Shown piece after piece: positions 53,501 to 63,101 of a stretch of 64,000 bases of DNA. A program made the translations under genes and the position numbers. The first letter of the stretch is position 1, and each line of letters starts with the position of its first letter. The notes under the pieces were generated by a model. It ran no database searches. It was not told the origin of the DNA and saw only the letters and a list, made by a program, of their open reading frames with translations. Source of the DNA: JAMHWF01 sp048500255 (lineage in GTDB: Bacteria; Pseudomonadota; Gammaproteobacteria; Burkholderiales; Burkholderiaceae_C); contig JASNYH010000001.1 of assembly GCA_048500255.1 (NCBI GenBank), positions 1,116,001-1,180,000 of the forward strand. Direction: 5' to 3'.

Positions 53501-53539
53501 TTGACGCGGATCCATATTTCCATAAACTTCGAAATATGG
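53501..53539 (+). promoter_or_regulatory. ars promoter and ArsR operator overlapping the start codon
   Basis: -35 TTGACG (53501-53506), a 16-nt spacer and -10 TAAACT (53523-53528). The inverted repeat CCATATTTC (53512-53520) and GAAATATGG (53531-53539) flanks the -10 at 10-nt spacing; its right arm contains the arsR ATG (53536). The predicted transcript start is at or next to the A of ATG, so the mRNA would be leaderless. Confidence 0.65.
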
Positions 53540-53871
53540 AAGAACCGACCGCCGTCGCTTCGCTCGCCGCGCTCGCCCAGCCGATGCGGCTGCGCGTGTT
53601 CCGCGCGCTCGTCGGCGCCGCCGTCGCCGGAATGACGCCCGGTGCTCTGGCTGCGATGCTGGGCGTGCCGGCGTCGACGCTGTCGTTTCATCTCAAGGAA
53701 TTGATGCACGCCGGCCTCGTCACGCAGCAGCGCGACGGGCGGCACCTGATCTACCGGCCCTCGATCGAACGCATGGACGCGCTGCTCGGCTACCTGAGTG
53801 CGCACTGCTGTCATGGCCGGCCTTGCGAGCCGGGCGCCGCGCCGCGACGCCGCCGCGCTGCAGCCTGCTGA
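53536..53871 (+). CDS. arsR: Arsenic-responsive repressor ArsR
   Basis: The 111-residue ArsR protein has the winged helix (LAQPMRLRVFRALVGAAV, then GVPASTLSFHLKELMHAGLV) and a C-terminal Cys group AHCCHGRPCEPG (Cys91, Cys92, Cys97) that fits the As(III)-binding site of the ArsR type known from acidophilic sulfur bacteria. It represses its own operon until arsenite binds. No Shine-Dalgarno sequence precedes the ATG, in line with leaderless translation. arsC follows after 6 nt. Confidence 0.9.
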   Translation: MEEPTAVASLAALAQPMRLRVFRALVGAAVAGMTPGALAAMLGVPASTLSFHLKELMHAGLVTQQRDGRHLIYRPSIERMDALLGYLSAHCCHGRPCEPGAAPRRRRAAAC

Positions 53872-53877
53872 ACCGCG

Positions 53878-54393
53878 ATGCCGACGAACGTCCTCCTGCT
53901 GTGCACCCACAACTCGGCGCGCAGCGTGCTCGCCGAGGCCATGCTCGCGCACTGGGCGGCACGGCTCGGCCGCGACGACGTGGTCCCGCACAGCGCCGGG
54001 AGCGCACCGAGCGGGCGCGTCAACCCGCTGGCGCTCGACGCGCTGGCCGGCGCCGGCATCGACACGGCGCGGCTGCGCAGCAAGAGCTGGGACGAATTCG
54101 CCGCCCCCGGCGCGCCGCCGATCGACATCGTGATCACGGTATGCGACGCCGCCGCGGCCGAACCCTGCCCCGTCTTCTTCGGCGGCGGGCGCGACGGCCA
54201 GCCGCCGCTGCGCGTGCACTGGGGCGTTCCCGATCCGTCGAACGCCGAGGGTGGCGAAGCCGGCCGGCGGCGCGCCTTCGAGCTGACGCGTCAGGCGCTC
54301 GGCTACCGCATGCTGCAGTTGCTCGCGCTGCCGCTGGCGACGATGAGCCGCGCCGCTGTGCAGGCGGCGCTCGAGGCCATCGGCCGCAGCTAG
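53878..54393 (+). CDS. arsC: Arsenate reductase ArsC, low-molecular-weight phosphatase type
   Basis: The 171-residue enzyme has the P-loop CTHNSARS (Cys9 to Arg15) and the two further redox cysteines Cys89 and Cys97 (VCDAAAAEPCPVF), the thioredoxin-coupled ArsC pattern. It reduces arsenate to arsenite for export by Acr3. It is slightly longer than the classic enzyme because of the C-terminal helix RAAVQAALEAIGRS. Confidence 0.9.
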   Translation: MPTNVLLLCTHNSARSVLAEAMLAHWAARLGRDDVVPHSAGSAPSGRVNPLALDALAGAGIDTARLRSKSWDEFAAPGAPPIDIVITVCDAAAAEPCPVFFGGGRDGQPPLRVHWGVPDPSNAEGGEAGRRRAFELTRQALGYRMLQLLALPLATMSRAAVQAALEAIGRS

Positions 54394-54404
54394 AGGATCG
54401 CGCC

Positions 54405-55496
54405 GTGGAAGGAACGACGACGACAATGACGGCCGCGCAGGCCGCATTTGCTCCCGCGCCGATGAGCGTCTTCGAGCGCTGGCTCACGCTGTGGGTGGCG
54501 CTTTGCATCGTCGCCGGCATCGCGCTCGGCCAGCTCGCGCCGTCGCTGTTCCGGTCGATCGGGCAGCTCGAGGTGGCACGCGTCAACTTGCCGGTCGGCC
54601 TGCTGATCTGGGTGATGATCGTGCCGATGCTGCTGCGCATCGACTTCGGCGCGCTGCATGAAGTGGGGCGCCACTGGCGCGGCATCGGCGTGACGCTGTT
54701 CGTCAACTGGGCCGTCAAGCCGTTCTCGATGGCGCTGCTCGGCTGGATCTTCATCCGCCACGTCTTCGCGCCTTGGCTGCCGACAGAGCAGGTCGACAGC
54801 TACGTCGCCGGGCTGATCCTGCTCGCGGCGGCGCCGTGCACCGCGATGGTCTTCGTGTGGAGCCGGCTGACCGGCGGCCATCCGCTGTTCACGCTGTCTC
54901 AGGTGGCGCTCAACGACGCCATCATGGTGTTCGCCTTCGCGCCGATCGTCGCGCTGCTGCTCGGGCTGTCGTCGATCGTCGTGCCTTGGGGCACGCTGCT
55001 CGCCTCCGTCGTGCTCTACATCGTGATCCCCGTCGCGCTCGCGCAGGCGTGGCGCCGCGCGTTGCTGCGCAAGGGGCCGGCGGCGCTCGACGCCGCGCTG
55101 ACGCGCATCGGGCCCTGGACGATCGGCGCGCTGCTCGCCACGCTGGTGTTGCTGTTCGCCTTCCAGGGCGAGGCGATCCTCGCGCAGCCGCTCGTCATCG
55201 CGATGCTCGCCGTTCCGATCGGGATCCAGGTGCTGTTCAACGCGGCGCTGGCCTACGGCCTGAACCGCCGTCTCGGCGAGTCGCACGCCGTCGCTTGCCC
55301 GTCGGCACTGATCGGCGCGAGCAACTTCTTCGAGCTCGCCGTCGCGGCGGCGATCAGCTTGTTCGGCTTCGCGTCGGGCGCGGCACTGGCCACCGTCGTC
55401 GGCGTGCTGATCGAGGTGCCCGTGATGCTGTTCGTCGTGCGTGTCGTCAATGGCAGTCGCGGCTGGTACGAGCGCGGCGCAAGGCGGCGACGATGA
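54405..55496 (+). CDS. acr3: Arsenite efflux permease Acr3
   Basis: The 363-residue membrane protein belongs to the Acr3 family: VPMLLRIDFGALHEVGRHWRGI, the conserved membrane cysteine in LAAAPCTAMVFVWS, and GASNFFELAVAAAISLFG near the end. It extrudes arsenite using the membrane potential. GTG at 54405 (AGAGGA site) was chosen; an ATG at 54426 is the alternative. The stop overlaps the next start (ATGA). Confidence 0.93.
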   Translation: MEGTTTTMTAAQAAFAPAPMSVFERWLTLWVALCIVAGIALGQLAPSLFRSIGQLEVARVNLPVGLLIWVMIVPMLLRIDFGALHEVGRHWRGIGVTLFVNWAVKPFSMALLGWIFIRHVFAPWLPTEQVDSYVAGLILLAAAPCTAMVFVWSRLTGGHPLFTLSQVALNDAIMVFAFAPIVALLLGLSSIVVPWGTLLASVVLYIVIPVALAQAWRRALLRKGPAALDAALTRIGPWTIGALLATLVLLFAFQGEAILAQPLVIAMLAVPIGIQVLFNAALAYGLNRRLGESHAVACPSALIGASNFFELAVAAAISLFGFASGAALATVVGVLIEVPVMLFVVRVVNGSRGWYERGARRRR

Positions 55497-56800
55497 ACGA
55501 TACCGCCGCGACGCCTGCGCAGGCGCTCAACCGCGACTGCGACTGCGCGAGCCTCGACCGCGCCGCGCTCGCGCACGCGCTCGACGCGCAGACGGGCGGC
55601 GGCCTGGCGGCGCTCGTCGCCGAGCGCTGGCCCCACGCCTTCGCCGCCGAGCCGGTGTTCGTCGCGCCAGGTGCGCTCGAACGCATCGCCGACGTCGTGC
55701 ACGCCGTCGAGGCCGCCGTCGCCACCCCGGCCTGGCAGCAACAGGCCCTCGCGCACGCACCGGCCCCGGCGCAGGTGGCGAGCGGCGCGCGCGGCGTCTT
55801 CTTCGGCTACGACTTCCATGTCGCGGGCGAGCGCGTCGGCCTGATCGAGGTCAACACCAACGCCGGCGGCGCGATGCTCGCCGCCACGCTGGCGCGCGCG
55901 CAGCGCGCCTGCTGCACGCCGATGCACGCGCTGCTGCCGACGCCCGAGCGCGTCGCCGCGTTCGAGCAGGCGATCGTCGACATGTTCGTCGCCGAGTGGC
56001 ACGCCGCCGGGCGCGGCGGCACGCCGGCGACGATCGCCATCGTCGACGACGCGCCGCCGGCGCAGTTCCTCTACCCCGAGTTCGTGCTGTTCGAGCGCCT
56101 GTTCGAGCGCCACGGCCTGGGCGCCGTGATCGCCGATGCCGCTGCGCTCGAGTGGCGCGACGGGCGGCTCTGGCACGCCGACCGCGCGATCGACCTCGTC
56201 TACAACCGGCTCACCGACTTCTACCTCGCCGATCCGGCGCACGCCGCGCTGCGCGCCGCCCACGCGGCTGGCGCCGTCGTGCTGACGCCGCATCCGCGCG
56301 CTCACGCGCTCCATGCCGACAAGCGCCGCCTCGCGTGGCTGGGCAACACCGACCGGATGCGCGAGTTCGGCGTGCCCGACGGCGCGCGCCGGGTGCTCGC
56401 CGAGCACGTGCCGGCGACCGAACTCGTCGACGCGAGCAACGCCGACTCGCTGTGGGCGCGCCGCCGCGAGCTGTTCTTCAAGCCGGCGGCCGGCTACGGC
56501 AGCCGCGCCGCGTACCGCGGCGACAAGCTGACGCACGGCACCTGGCGCGACATCCTCGCGGCGGGCGACTACGTGGCACAGCAGTGGGTTGCGCCTGGCG
56601 AGCGCTGGATCGCCGCGAGCGGCGATGGCGGCGACGCGGGCCGGCGCGCGCTCAAGTTCGACGTGCGCGCTTGGGTCTACGACGGCACCGTGCAATGGGT
56701 CGCGGCGCGCCTGTACCAGGGCCAGACGACGAACATGCGCACGCCCGGCGGCGGTTTCGCGCCCGTGTGCGCAACAGGCGACGTCGAGGCGGCCGCCTGA
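55493..56800 (+). CDS. ATP-grasp-like protein in the ars operon, function unknown
   Basis: The 435-residue protein does not match a known ars gene that I recognise. RVGLIEVNTNAGGAMLAATLA, EFVLFERLFERHGLGAVI and DLVYNRLTDFYL followed by FFKPAAGYGSRAAYRGDKL and KFDVRAWVYDGTVQWVAARL resemble circularly permuted ATP-grasp ligases, in which Lys and acidic residues bind ATP-Mg. Such enzymes form peptide or amide bonds. Its start overlaps the acr3 stop, so it is probably co-expressed with arsenic resistance. A role in thiol or peptide conjugation is possible but unproven. Confidence 0.6.
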   Translation: MNDTAATPAQALNRDCDCASLDRAALAHALDAQTGGGLAALVAERWPHAFAAEPVFVAPGALERIADVVHAVEAAVATPAWQQQALAHAPAPAQVASGARGVFFGYDFHVAGERVGLIEVNTNAGGAMLAATLARAQRACCTPMHALLPTPERVAAFEQAIVDMFVAEWHAAGRGGTPATIAIVDDAPPAQFLYPEFVLFERLFERHGLGAVIADAAALEWRDGRLWHADRAIDLVYNRLTDFYLADPAHAALRAAHAAGAVVLTPHPRAHALHADKRRLAWLGNTDRMREFGVPDGARRVLAEHVPATELVDASNADSLWARRRELFFKPAAGYGSRAAYRGDKLTHGTWRDILAAGDYVAQQWVAPGERWIAASGDGGDAGRRALKFDVRAWVYDGTVQWVAARLYQGQTTNMRTPGGGFAPVCATGDVEAAA

Positions 56801-56813
56801 GGCCCGCCCGCGC

Positions 56814-57083
56814 TCACCGCGATTTGCGGTTCTTGTCCCAGATCGCGAACAGGATCAGCCCGTACGACACCAGCCGCACCATGTAGTGCACCGGCAGGTC
56901 TTCGTTCCAGCTGCTGGTGACCGACATGTCGACGCGGTTGGCGGCCTCGATCCAGAACGACAGCATCAGGAACAGGAAGAAGCGGTCGCCGCTGCTGCGC
57001 CAGTAGCGCAGGAAGAACAGGCCGACCGCGAAGCTCGCGACGGCGATGCCGCCGAGCAGGAAGTGGTTCACCAGGCCGTCCAT
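56814..57083 (-). CDS. Small membrane protein, DUF5985-like (second of pair)
   Basis: The 89-residue protein has three hydrophobic segments (about residues 8-27, 36-53 and 70-84) with FLRYWRSSGDRFFLFLMLSFWIEAANR between the first two, the pattern of DUF5985-type proteins. Function unknown. Its ATG shares one base with the stop of the upstream paralogue. It is convergent with the ATP-grasp gene, 13 nt apart. Confidence 0.65.
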   Translation of the reverse strand: MDGLVNHFLLGGIAVASFAVGLFFLRYWRSSGDRFFLFLMLSFWIEAANRVDMSVTSSWNEDLPVHYMVRLVSYGLILFAIWDKNRKSR

Positions 57084-57352
57084 CACGAACTGCCCTCGAC
57101 GATCAGCCCGACGAGCAGCAGCAGCACCGCGAGCAGCGCGGTCATCAGGCGGATCGTCGCCAGGTCGATCTCCGGGCTGCCGACGAAGACGATCCGGTCG
57201 AGCACCAGCATCACGTTGTTGAGCGTCAGCACCGTGAAGCACAGGCCGCTCCACAGCAACAGGCGAAAGCGCGTCGTCGCGTAGCGGCGCAGCAGCAGGA
57301 AGGCGCAGGCCGCCGAGGTCAGCGCACACAGCGTGTAGGTCAGCTTGTCCAC
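57083..57352 (-). CDS. Small membrane protein, DUF5985-like (first of pair)
   Basis: An 89-residue protein with three hydrophobic segments and the shared core RYATTRFRLLLWSGLCFTVLTLNNVML, recognisable as a relative of the following gene. The start is a GTG at 57352, right after the stop of the HTH gene. The conserved arrangement of two three-helix proteins suggests a hetero-oligomer. Function unknown. Confidence 0.65.
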   Translation of the reverse strand: MDKLTYTLCALTSAACAFLLLRRYATTRFRLLLWSGLCFTVLTLNNVMLVLDRIVFVGSPEIDLATIRLMTALLAVLLLLVGLIVEGSS

Positions 57353-57353
57353 G

Positions 57354-57743
57354 TCACGAGTCCTTTCGCAGCTTGAACGCATCGGCGAAACGCTGCGAGT
57401 TGCGCGCGTTCGCGTCGTGGATCAGGTGGGTGATTTCGATCAGGTGCTTCGGATACTCGACGGACAGCCGGTCGATGGCCTGCGCGAGCGCATCGTCACG
57501 CGGCGCGTGGCGCCAGCGCGCCGCCGGGTTCGTCGTCACCAGCGTGATGAAGCCTGCCGCGACCAGCGTGTCGAGCAGCGCCTGCGCACGCTCGGCCGTG
57601 ATGTAGAGCGCCGACGCGATCGCCTCGAGCGCGAACTCGCGCGCCGGAGCGCCATGGAACAGCAGCGCCGCCTCGAGGAACGGCACCGACGGGATGCAGG
57701 CGAGCACGAAGCGCCGGACGTCGCCGGACAGCGGCTCGGTCAT
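57354..57743 (-). CDS. Winged-helix-like protein
   Basis: The 129-residue soluble protein has a likely winged helix in residues 30-85 (FALEAIASALYITAERAQALLDTLVAAGFITLV pattern) and an N-terminal stretch RRFVLACIPSVPFLEAALLF. It looks like a small transcription regulator or adaptor for the two membrane proteins that follow with almost no gap. The start at 57743 was preferred over 57833 because the preceding 30 residues are low-complexity. No ligand site is visible. Confidence 0.6.
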   Translation of the reverse strand: MTEPLSGDVRRFVLACIPSVPFLEAALLFHGAPAREFALEAIASALYITAERAQALLDTLVAAGFITLVTTNPAARWRHAPRDDALAQAIDRLSVEYPKHLIEITHLIHDANARNSQRFADAFKLRKDS

Positions 57744-57840
57744 CCGGCGCGGCCCGTCATGGAGCCCGGGACTGCCCGTCGGGGGTTGCGCATGGGGCGT
57801 GATGATGGCCGCGACGCCGCGCGGCGCAGTCAAACCCGAG

Positions 57841-57854
57841 AGCCCTTCAGGGCT
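57841..57854 (-). terminator. Short hairpin after the kinase gene
   Basis: AGCCCTTCAGGGCT forms a 5-bp stem with a 4-nt loop, followed on the minus strand by CTCGGGTTTG. It lies between the kinase stop and the HTH gene and may be a weak terminator. Confidence 0.35.
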
Positions 57855-57869
57855 ATTGGGCCGGCCTCT

Positions 57870-59462
57870 TCAGGCGACGCGCCGCGCGAGCCACGCTGCC
57901 GTCGTGCCGGCGGCGTCCCAGGCCCTGCCGGTGTCGATGTCGATCGCCGCGGCGCGCTCGTCGGCGTCGAGCGGCTCGACGATGGTGGCCAGTGACTCGA
58001 GCACGGCGAGATCGGCCTCCGACGCGTCGTCGCGGCGCGCGCAGCGCGCGGCGACGCGCTCGCGCAGCAGCGCCGGCGGCGCGTGGCAGGCGAGCACGGT
58101 GTACGGCACGCCGAGCTCGTGCGCCAGCGCGGCGAACGGCGCGCGCTCGTCGCGGCGCAGGAAGGCGGCGTCGACGATCGTCGGCTGGCCGGCCTGCAGC
58201 GAGATGCGCGCCAGCGCGAGCAGGCGCTCGTAGGTGCGGCGCGTCGTCGCCGCATCGTAGATCTCGATGCCGCGCGCGCGCGAGTCCTCGAGCGGCGCCA
58301 GGCCGACGAGGCGCTTGCGCTCGACGTCGGAGCGCAGCCGGATCGCGCCGGCGCGCTCGAGCAAGTGCTGCGTCAGCCAGCTCTTGCCCGAGCCGGGCAG
58401 GCCGTGCGTGACGAGCAGGCGGCGATCGTTGCGCTGCGCGGCGCGCACCGCGACGGCGAGGTAGGCGGCAGGCGACACCTCGCCGTCGCCGCCGTCGGCC
58501 TGCGCCGGCGGGCCGGCGGCGCGCCGCTGCGCCGCGCGGATGAAGCCGACGTGCGCGCGCACCAGCGCGCGATAGACGAGCGCATAGCGCCACGCCGCGA
58601 TGCCGGCGTGCTCGCCGGCGTGATCGAGCCAGGCGTTGGCATAGCGCCAGGCCAGGTCGTGGCGGCCGTGCGCCTGCAGGTCCATCGCCGTGAAGGCAGC
58701 GTCGTCGATCACGTCGATCCAGCGCAGCGACGGCGCGAACTCGATGCCGTCGAAGGCGAGCACCTCGTCGCCGTCGACCAGCACGTTGGCCAGGTGCAGA
58801 TCGCCGTGGCACTCGCGCACGCAGCCGGCGGCGCGCCGCGCCGCCCACAGCGGCGCGAGCTGCACGGCCTGCGCGTCGAGCCAGGGACGCAGCGTGGCGC
58901 ACCCGAGCACGTGGTCGGGCGCGAGCACGGCGCAGCCGTCGAAGGCCTGCAGCGCCGCCGCGGCGCGCGCCGCGGGCGTGCCCCACTCGCTGTCGGGCGC
59001 GGCGCGCGGCGCCGCGGCATGGAAGCGCGCGATGCGCTCGGCGAGGCGGTCGACATCGGCGGCCGTCAGCGCGCCGGCGGCGAGCCGCTGCGAGAACAGC
59101 GCGCCGGCGGCGAAGCGGCGCATGCGCACGGCGTACTCGATCGGCGCACCGTCGCCGGCGATCACGGGCGCGTCGACGCTGCCCGTGATCGCGTCGACGC
59201 CGAGGTAGATCGTCGGCGCCAGGCGCGCATTCAGGCGCACCTCCTCGTCGCAGTAGTGGCGGCGCGCGTCGAGCGACGCGAAGTCGACGAAGGGCAGCGT
59301 CAGCGGCTTCTTGATCTTCCAGGCGAGCTCGCGGCCGAGCAGCAGCCACGACAGATGCGTCTCGACGCGCTCGATCGGCGCGCCGGTCGAGCGCTCGAGC
59401 GCGAGCGCCAATGCGGCGACGAGGCGTTCGCGGTCGGCGACGGCATCGGCGGACATGGACAT
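57870..59462 (-). CDS. Two-domain kinase: aminoglycoside phosphotransferase-like plus P-loop ATPase
   Basis: The 530-residue protein has an APH-like domain (about residues 40-320) with IKKPLTLPFVDFASLDARRHYCDEE and the catalytic CHGDLHLANVLVDGDEVLAFDGIEF, and a C-terminal P-loop domain (about 345-530) with THGLPGSGKSWLTQHLL and DVERKRLVGL. This arrangement is common in proteobacteria; the physiological substrate is not known. Two starts are possible (59462 and 59456). It is first in the minus-strand group that ends with the DUF5985-like pair, but a hairpin separates them. Confidence 0.8.
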   Translation of the reverse strand: MSMSADAVADRERLVAALALALERSTGAPIERVETHLSWLLLGRELAWKIKKPLTLPFVDFASLDARRHYCDEEVRLNARLAPTIYLGVDAITGSVDAPVIAGDGAPIEYAVRMRRFAAGALFSQRLAAGALTAADVDRLAERIARFHAAAPRAAPDSEWGTPAARAAAALQAFDGCAVLAPDHVLGCATLRPWLDAQAVQLAPLWAARRAAGCVRECHGDLHLANVLVDGDEVLAFDGIEFAPSLRWIDVIDDAAFTAMDLQAHGRHDLAWRYANAWLDHAGEHAGIAAWRYALVYRALVRAHVGFIRAAQRRAAGPPAQADGGDGEVSPAAYLAVAVRAAQRNDRRLLVTHGLPGSGKSWLTQHLLERAGAIRLRSDVERKRLVGLAPLEDSRARGIEIYDAATTRRTYERLLALARISLQAGQPTIVDAAFLRRDERAPFAALAHELGVPYTVLACHAPPALLRERVAARCARRDDASEADLAVLESLATIVEPLDADERAAAIDIDTGRAWDAAGTTAAWLARRVA

Positions 59463-59495
59463 TCGCGAGCTTGCCGCTTGCACGCCCGCCGGGGC

Positions 59496-59538
59496 CTGAT
59501 CCAGCGCAAGACGCCGCCACGGCGGGCGGGCGCATGAT
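59496..59538 (+). promoter_or_regulatory. Weak FNR-like site upstream of the ABC exporter group
   Basis: CTGAT-CCAG-CGCAA (59496-59509) is followed after 23 nt by CATGAT (59533-59538). It fits the same pattern as the seven promoters above but both half-sites are imperfect, so the call is tentative. Confidence 0.3.
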
Positions 59539-59610
59539 CGCCCTCCTGCAGATGGAAGGCCCGATGGACATCGCCCCGACCCGTCGCCGCGACCCCGTCG
59601 CTGGGCCCTC

Positions 59611-59993
59611 GTGCGCACGGCGCCCGACACGGCGATCCGCTGGCTGCTGGCGACGCCGCCGGCGCTGGTGCACGCGTCCGGCGCCGACGAGCGGCGCCGC
59701 GTCGACGCGATGCTCGGCCTGATCCTGCCGGTGAGCGCGCGCCGCCTCGGCCTGCTCAACGACGCGCGCGTCGTCTCGACGCTGGCAGCCTGGCCGCTGG
59801 CGCGCATCGAGGCGCCGGCGCTCGTCGTCAGCGCGCGCGACGACCTGTTCGACACCTACCGGCGCGCCGAGTGGACGGCCTCGCAGCTGCCGCATGCGCG
59901 CTTCGTCGGCCACGACAGCGGCGGCCACCTGCTGGTCGGGCGCCAGCGCGAGACGCTCGACGAGATCGCCGCCTTCGTGCGGTCGGCAGCGCC

Positions 59994-59997
<4 letters not shown>
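59611..59997 (+). pseudogene. Alpha/beta hydrolase C-terminal remnant
   Basis: The 128-codon frame from GTG 59611 matches the last part of an alpha/beta hydrolase: PLARIEAPALVVSARDDLFDTY contains the acidic catalytic residue region and HARFVGHDSGGHLLVGRQRE the catalytic His. The first half of the fold with the nucleophile is missing, so the protein cannot be active. Its stop overlaps the start of the ABC ATPase gene (ATGA), which may keep this stretch as a translational leader. Confidence 0.65.
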
Positions 59998-60718
<721 letters not shown>

Positions 60719-60722
<4 letters not shown>

Positions 60723-63085
60723 GCGCGAACCTGCTCGACGTCAAGCTGTGGCGCGACCTGAAGCGCCTGTCGATGCAGGTGCTGACGATCGCGCTCGTCG
60801 TCGCCTGCGGCGTCGCCGGCTTCGTCGGCGCGTTCTCCACCTTCCGCTCGCTCGAGTCGTCGCGCGACGTCTACTACCGCGAGGCGCGCTTCGCCGACGT
60901 GTTCGCCGCCGCGCGGCGCGCGCCGGCGTCGCTGGCGCCGCGCATCGCGGCGATCGACGGCGTATCGGCGCTCAAGCTCGAGACGGCGTTCGACACGCAG
61001 CTCGACCTGCCGGGCGTCGAGCCGCCGTTGACCGGCCGCATCACGGGCCTCGACCTGCTGCGCCCGGCGGGGCTCAATGCGCTGGCCGTCGTCGCCGGGC
61101 GGCTGCCCGAGCGCGGCGCGGCGGTCGTCGAGGCCGTCGTCAACGCCCGCTTCGCCGAGGTGCGCGGCCTGCATCCGGGCTCGACGCTCGTCGCGCTGCT
61201 CAACGGCCGGCGCGAGACGCTGCACGTCGTGGGCACCGTGCTGTCGCCCGAGTACGTCTTCGCGTCGCGCGGCGGCGCGCCCGACGACGAATGGTTCGGT
61301 GTCGTATGGATCGACGCCGAGCGCGTCGAGACGGCGTTCGACATGGAGGGCGCGTTCAACCGCGTGTCGCTGCAGCTCGCGCCCGGCACGCGCACGGCGA
61401 CGGTGGTCGACGCGCTCGACCGCCTGCTCGAGCCCTACGGCTCGATCGGCGCGACGGGGCGCGATCGCCAGCTGTCGGCCTTCATCGTCGACAACGAGCT
61501 GCGCCAGCTGCAGGTGCTGGGCACCGTGCTGCCGTCGATCTTCCTCGCCGTGGCCGTGTTCATCCTCAACGTCGTGCTCAGCCGCCAGGTCGCGACGCAG
61601 CGCCAGCAGATCGCGGCGCTGAAGGCGCTCGGCTACCGCGACGGCGAGATCGCGGCGCACTACATCAAGCTCGCCATCGCCATCGCGGCGCTCGGCGTCG
61701 CGATCGGCCTGCTGGGCAGCCTGTGGATCGGCCACGGGCTGGTGTCTCTCTACGCCGAGGCGTTCCGCTTCTCGCATCTCGAGTACCGCACGGTGCCGGG
61801 CATCACGCTGGCGGCGATGGGCATCGTCGCGCTGGCCGCCGCGTTCGGCGCGTGGACGGCGATCCGCGCCGTCGTACGGCTGCGTCCGGCGCAGGCGCTG
61901 CAGCCGCCGTCGCCGCCCGTGTTCCGCCCGACGCTGGTCGAGCGGGCGGGCTACGGCCGGCGCGTGTCGCCGGCCGCGATGATGGTGATCCGCAACATCG
62001 AGCGCCGCCCGCTGCGCGCCGTGCTCACCGTGGCCGGCATCGCCGCGGCGATCGCGCTGCAGATCTCGGGCTCGTTCTGGACCGACACGATCCAGCTCAT
62101 CACCGACATGCAGTACCGCCGCGTGCTGCAGGGCGACGTGACGGTCGACTTCGTCGAGCCGGTGGCGCTCGACGCCGAGGCCGAGCTGCGCCGCCTGCCC
62201 GGCGTGCTCGACGCGCAGCTGCTGCGCAGCGAGCCGGTCCGCGTGCACGCCAACGGTCGCACCATCGACACCGTGCTGACGGGCCAAACGCCCGGGGGCG
62301 AGCTGACGCGCGTCGTCGACATGGTGCGCGGCGCGCGGTCCATGCCGGCCGACGGCGCGCTGCTTTCGGCGCTGCTGGCGCGCGATCTCGGCGTCGGCGT
62401 CGGCGACACCGTCGAGGTCGAGTTCCGACTCTGGCACCGCCGGCGCGTCGCACTGCGCGTCGCCGAGACCGCGCACACGCTGTTCGGCCGCGTGCTCTAC
62501 ATGGACCTGGCGGCGCTCAACCGCGCGGCCGGCGACGGCGCCGGCGCGACCGACGCGGCGCTGCTCGTCGATCCGCATGCCCTGCGCGAGTTCAACGCCG
62601 CCGTCAAGCAGACGCCGAGGATCTCGGCCGTGTTCGACAAAGCGAGCTCGCAGCGCAGCTTCGAGAAGACGACGGCGCGCAACCTCGGCTTCTTCACGAT
62701 GGTGCTGACGCTGTTCGCCGTCGCGATGGCCGTCGGCATCACGTACAACGCGGCGCGCATCGCGCTGTCGGAGCGCGCCTGGGAGCTGGCCAGCCTGCGC
62801 GTGCTCGGCATGACGCGCGCCGAGGTGTCGGTCCTGCTGCTGGCCGAGCTGGGTGTCGAGCTGCTCGTCGCGCTGCCGGTCGGCGCTGTCGGCGGCTGGC
62901 TGCTCGCGACCGGGCTGATGCAGGCGATGAGCAGCGAGGAGATCGACTTCCCTGTCGTCGTCGACCCGTCGACCTACGGCGTCGCGGCGTTGACGGTGCT
63001 GGCCGCGGCGATCGTCAGCGCGGCGATCGTGCGGCGGCACATCGACCGGCTCGACCTGGTGGCGGTGCTCAAGGTCCGCGAATGA
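60719..63085 (+). CDS. ABC transporter permease, FtsX/MacB-like, two repeats
   Basis: The 788-residue protein has an N-terminal membrane helix (QVLTIALVVACGVAGFVGAFSTF), a large periplasmic domain, three helices from about residue 265 to 395, and then the same unit again (second half from about residue 425, MMVIRNIERRPLRAVLTVAGIAAAIAL). It ends with a FtsX-type region (ELASLRVLGMTRAEVSVLLL). This double-FtsX type exports lipids, peptides or small molecules. GTG start 60719 overlaps the ATPase stop. Cargo unknown. Confidence 0.88.
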
Positions 63086-63101
63086 CGAAGAGAATCGGAG
63101 C

